From Hyphomicrobiaceae bacterium (GTDB lineage: Bacteria; Pseudomonadota; Alphaproteobacteria; Rhizobiales; Hyphomicrobiaceae), in assembly GCA_021775715.1 (NCBI GenBank), contig JAJFHI010000180.1, positions 1 through 6,539 on the forward strand: 6,539 nucleotides of DNA, in the 5' to 3' direction. Below are positions 6,530 to 6,539 of the stretch, piece after piece. Made by a program: the position numbers and the translations under genes. The number at the start of each line of letters is the position of its first letter. Position 1 is the stretch's first letter. The notes under the pieces were generated by a model. The model did no database searches and was not told the DNA's origin. It saw nothing but the letters and a program-made list of their open reading frames with translations.

Positions 6530-6539
6530 TTTTAGTCTC

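Noticed and set aside
1..6539. A new defence, mobile or biosynthetic system
   Set aside because: Every substantial coding region is a recognised housekeeping gene in its usual alphaproteobacterial order, and the gaps are under 200 bases with no repeats of array type, transposase or tRNA.

Overview
The window is a conserved housekeeping block from an alphaproteobacterium. All six protein genes lie on the minus strand. In transcription order, from right to left, they are rplI (ribosomal protein L9), dnaB (replicative helicase), alr (alanine racemase), radA (DNA repair ATPase), cvpA (membrane protein) and the first half of purF (amidophosphoribosyltransferase), which runs off the left edge. The assignment to Alphaproteobacteria rests on this gene order, the alphaproteobacterial-looking DnaB and L9 sequences (a DnaB insertion and an acidic L9 tail) and moderately GC-rich codon use. 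I cannot name the order or genus.

Region by region: 5912-6529 is rplI, probably the last gene of the ribosomal operon that usually also carries rpsF and rpsR, which would lie beyond the right edge. A strong intrinsic terminator at 5840-5869 closes that unit. The 186-base gap between rplI and dnaB (5726-5911) also holds a candidate sigma70-type promoter at 5743-5770 that would start the next unit. dnaB (4208-5725) is followed by 82 bases containing two nested inverted repeats, then alr (2980-4125). alr and radA (1610-2983) overlap by 4 bases as ATGA, so their translation is probably coupled. A 94-base gap leads to cvpA (865-1515), and a 96-base gap leads to purF (768 to the left edge). No gap exceeds 300 bases.

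The genes cover basic growth functions: translation (L9), replication (DnaB), recombination repair (RadA, itself a RecA-fold relative of DnaB), supply of D-alanine for peptidoglycan (Alr), envelope function (CvpA) and the committed step of purine synthesis (PurF). They are a conserved neighbourhood rather than one pathway. I see no mobile element, CRISPR array, RNA gene, toxin system or defence system, and no new biological system. The points most worth a second look are the nested dyads and possible alternative pairing just ahead of alr, a histidine in Alr where many homologues carry the carbamylated lysine, and the long PurF propeptide.
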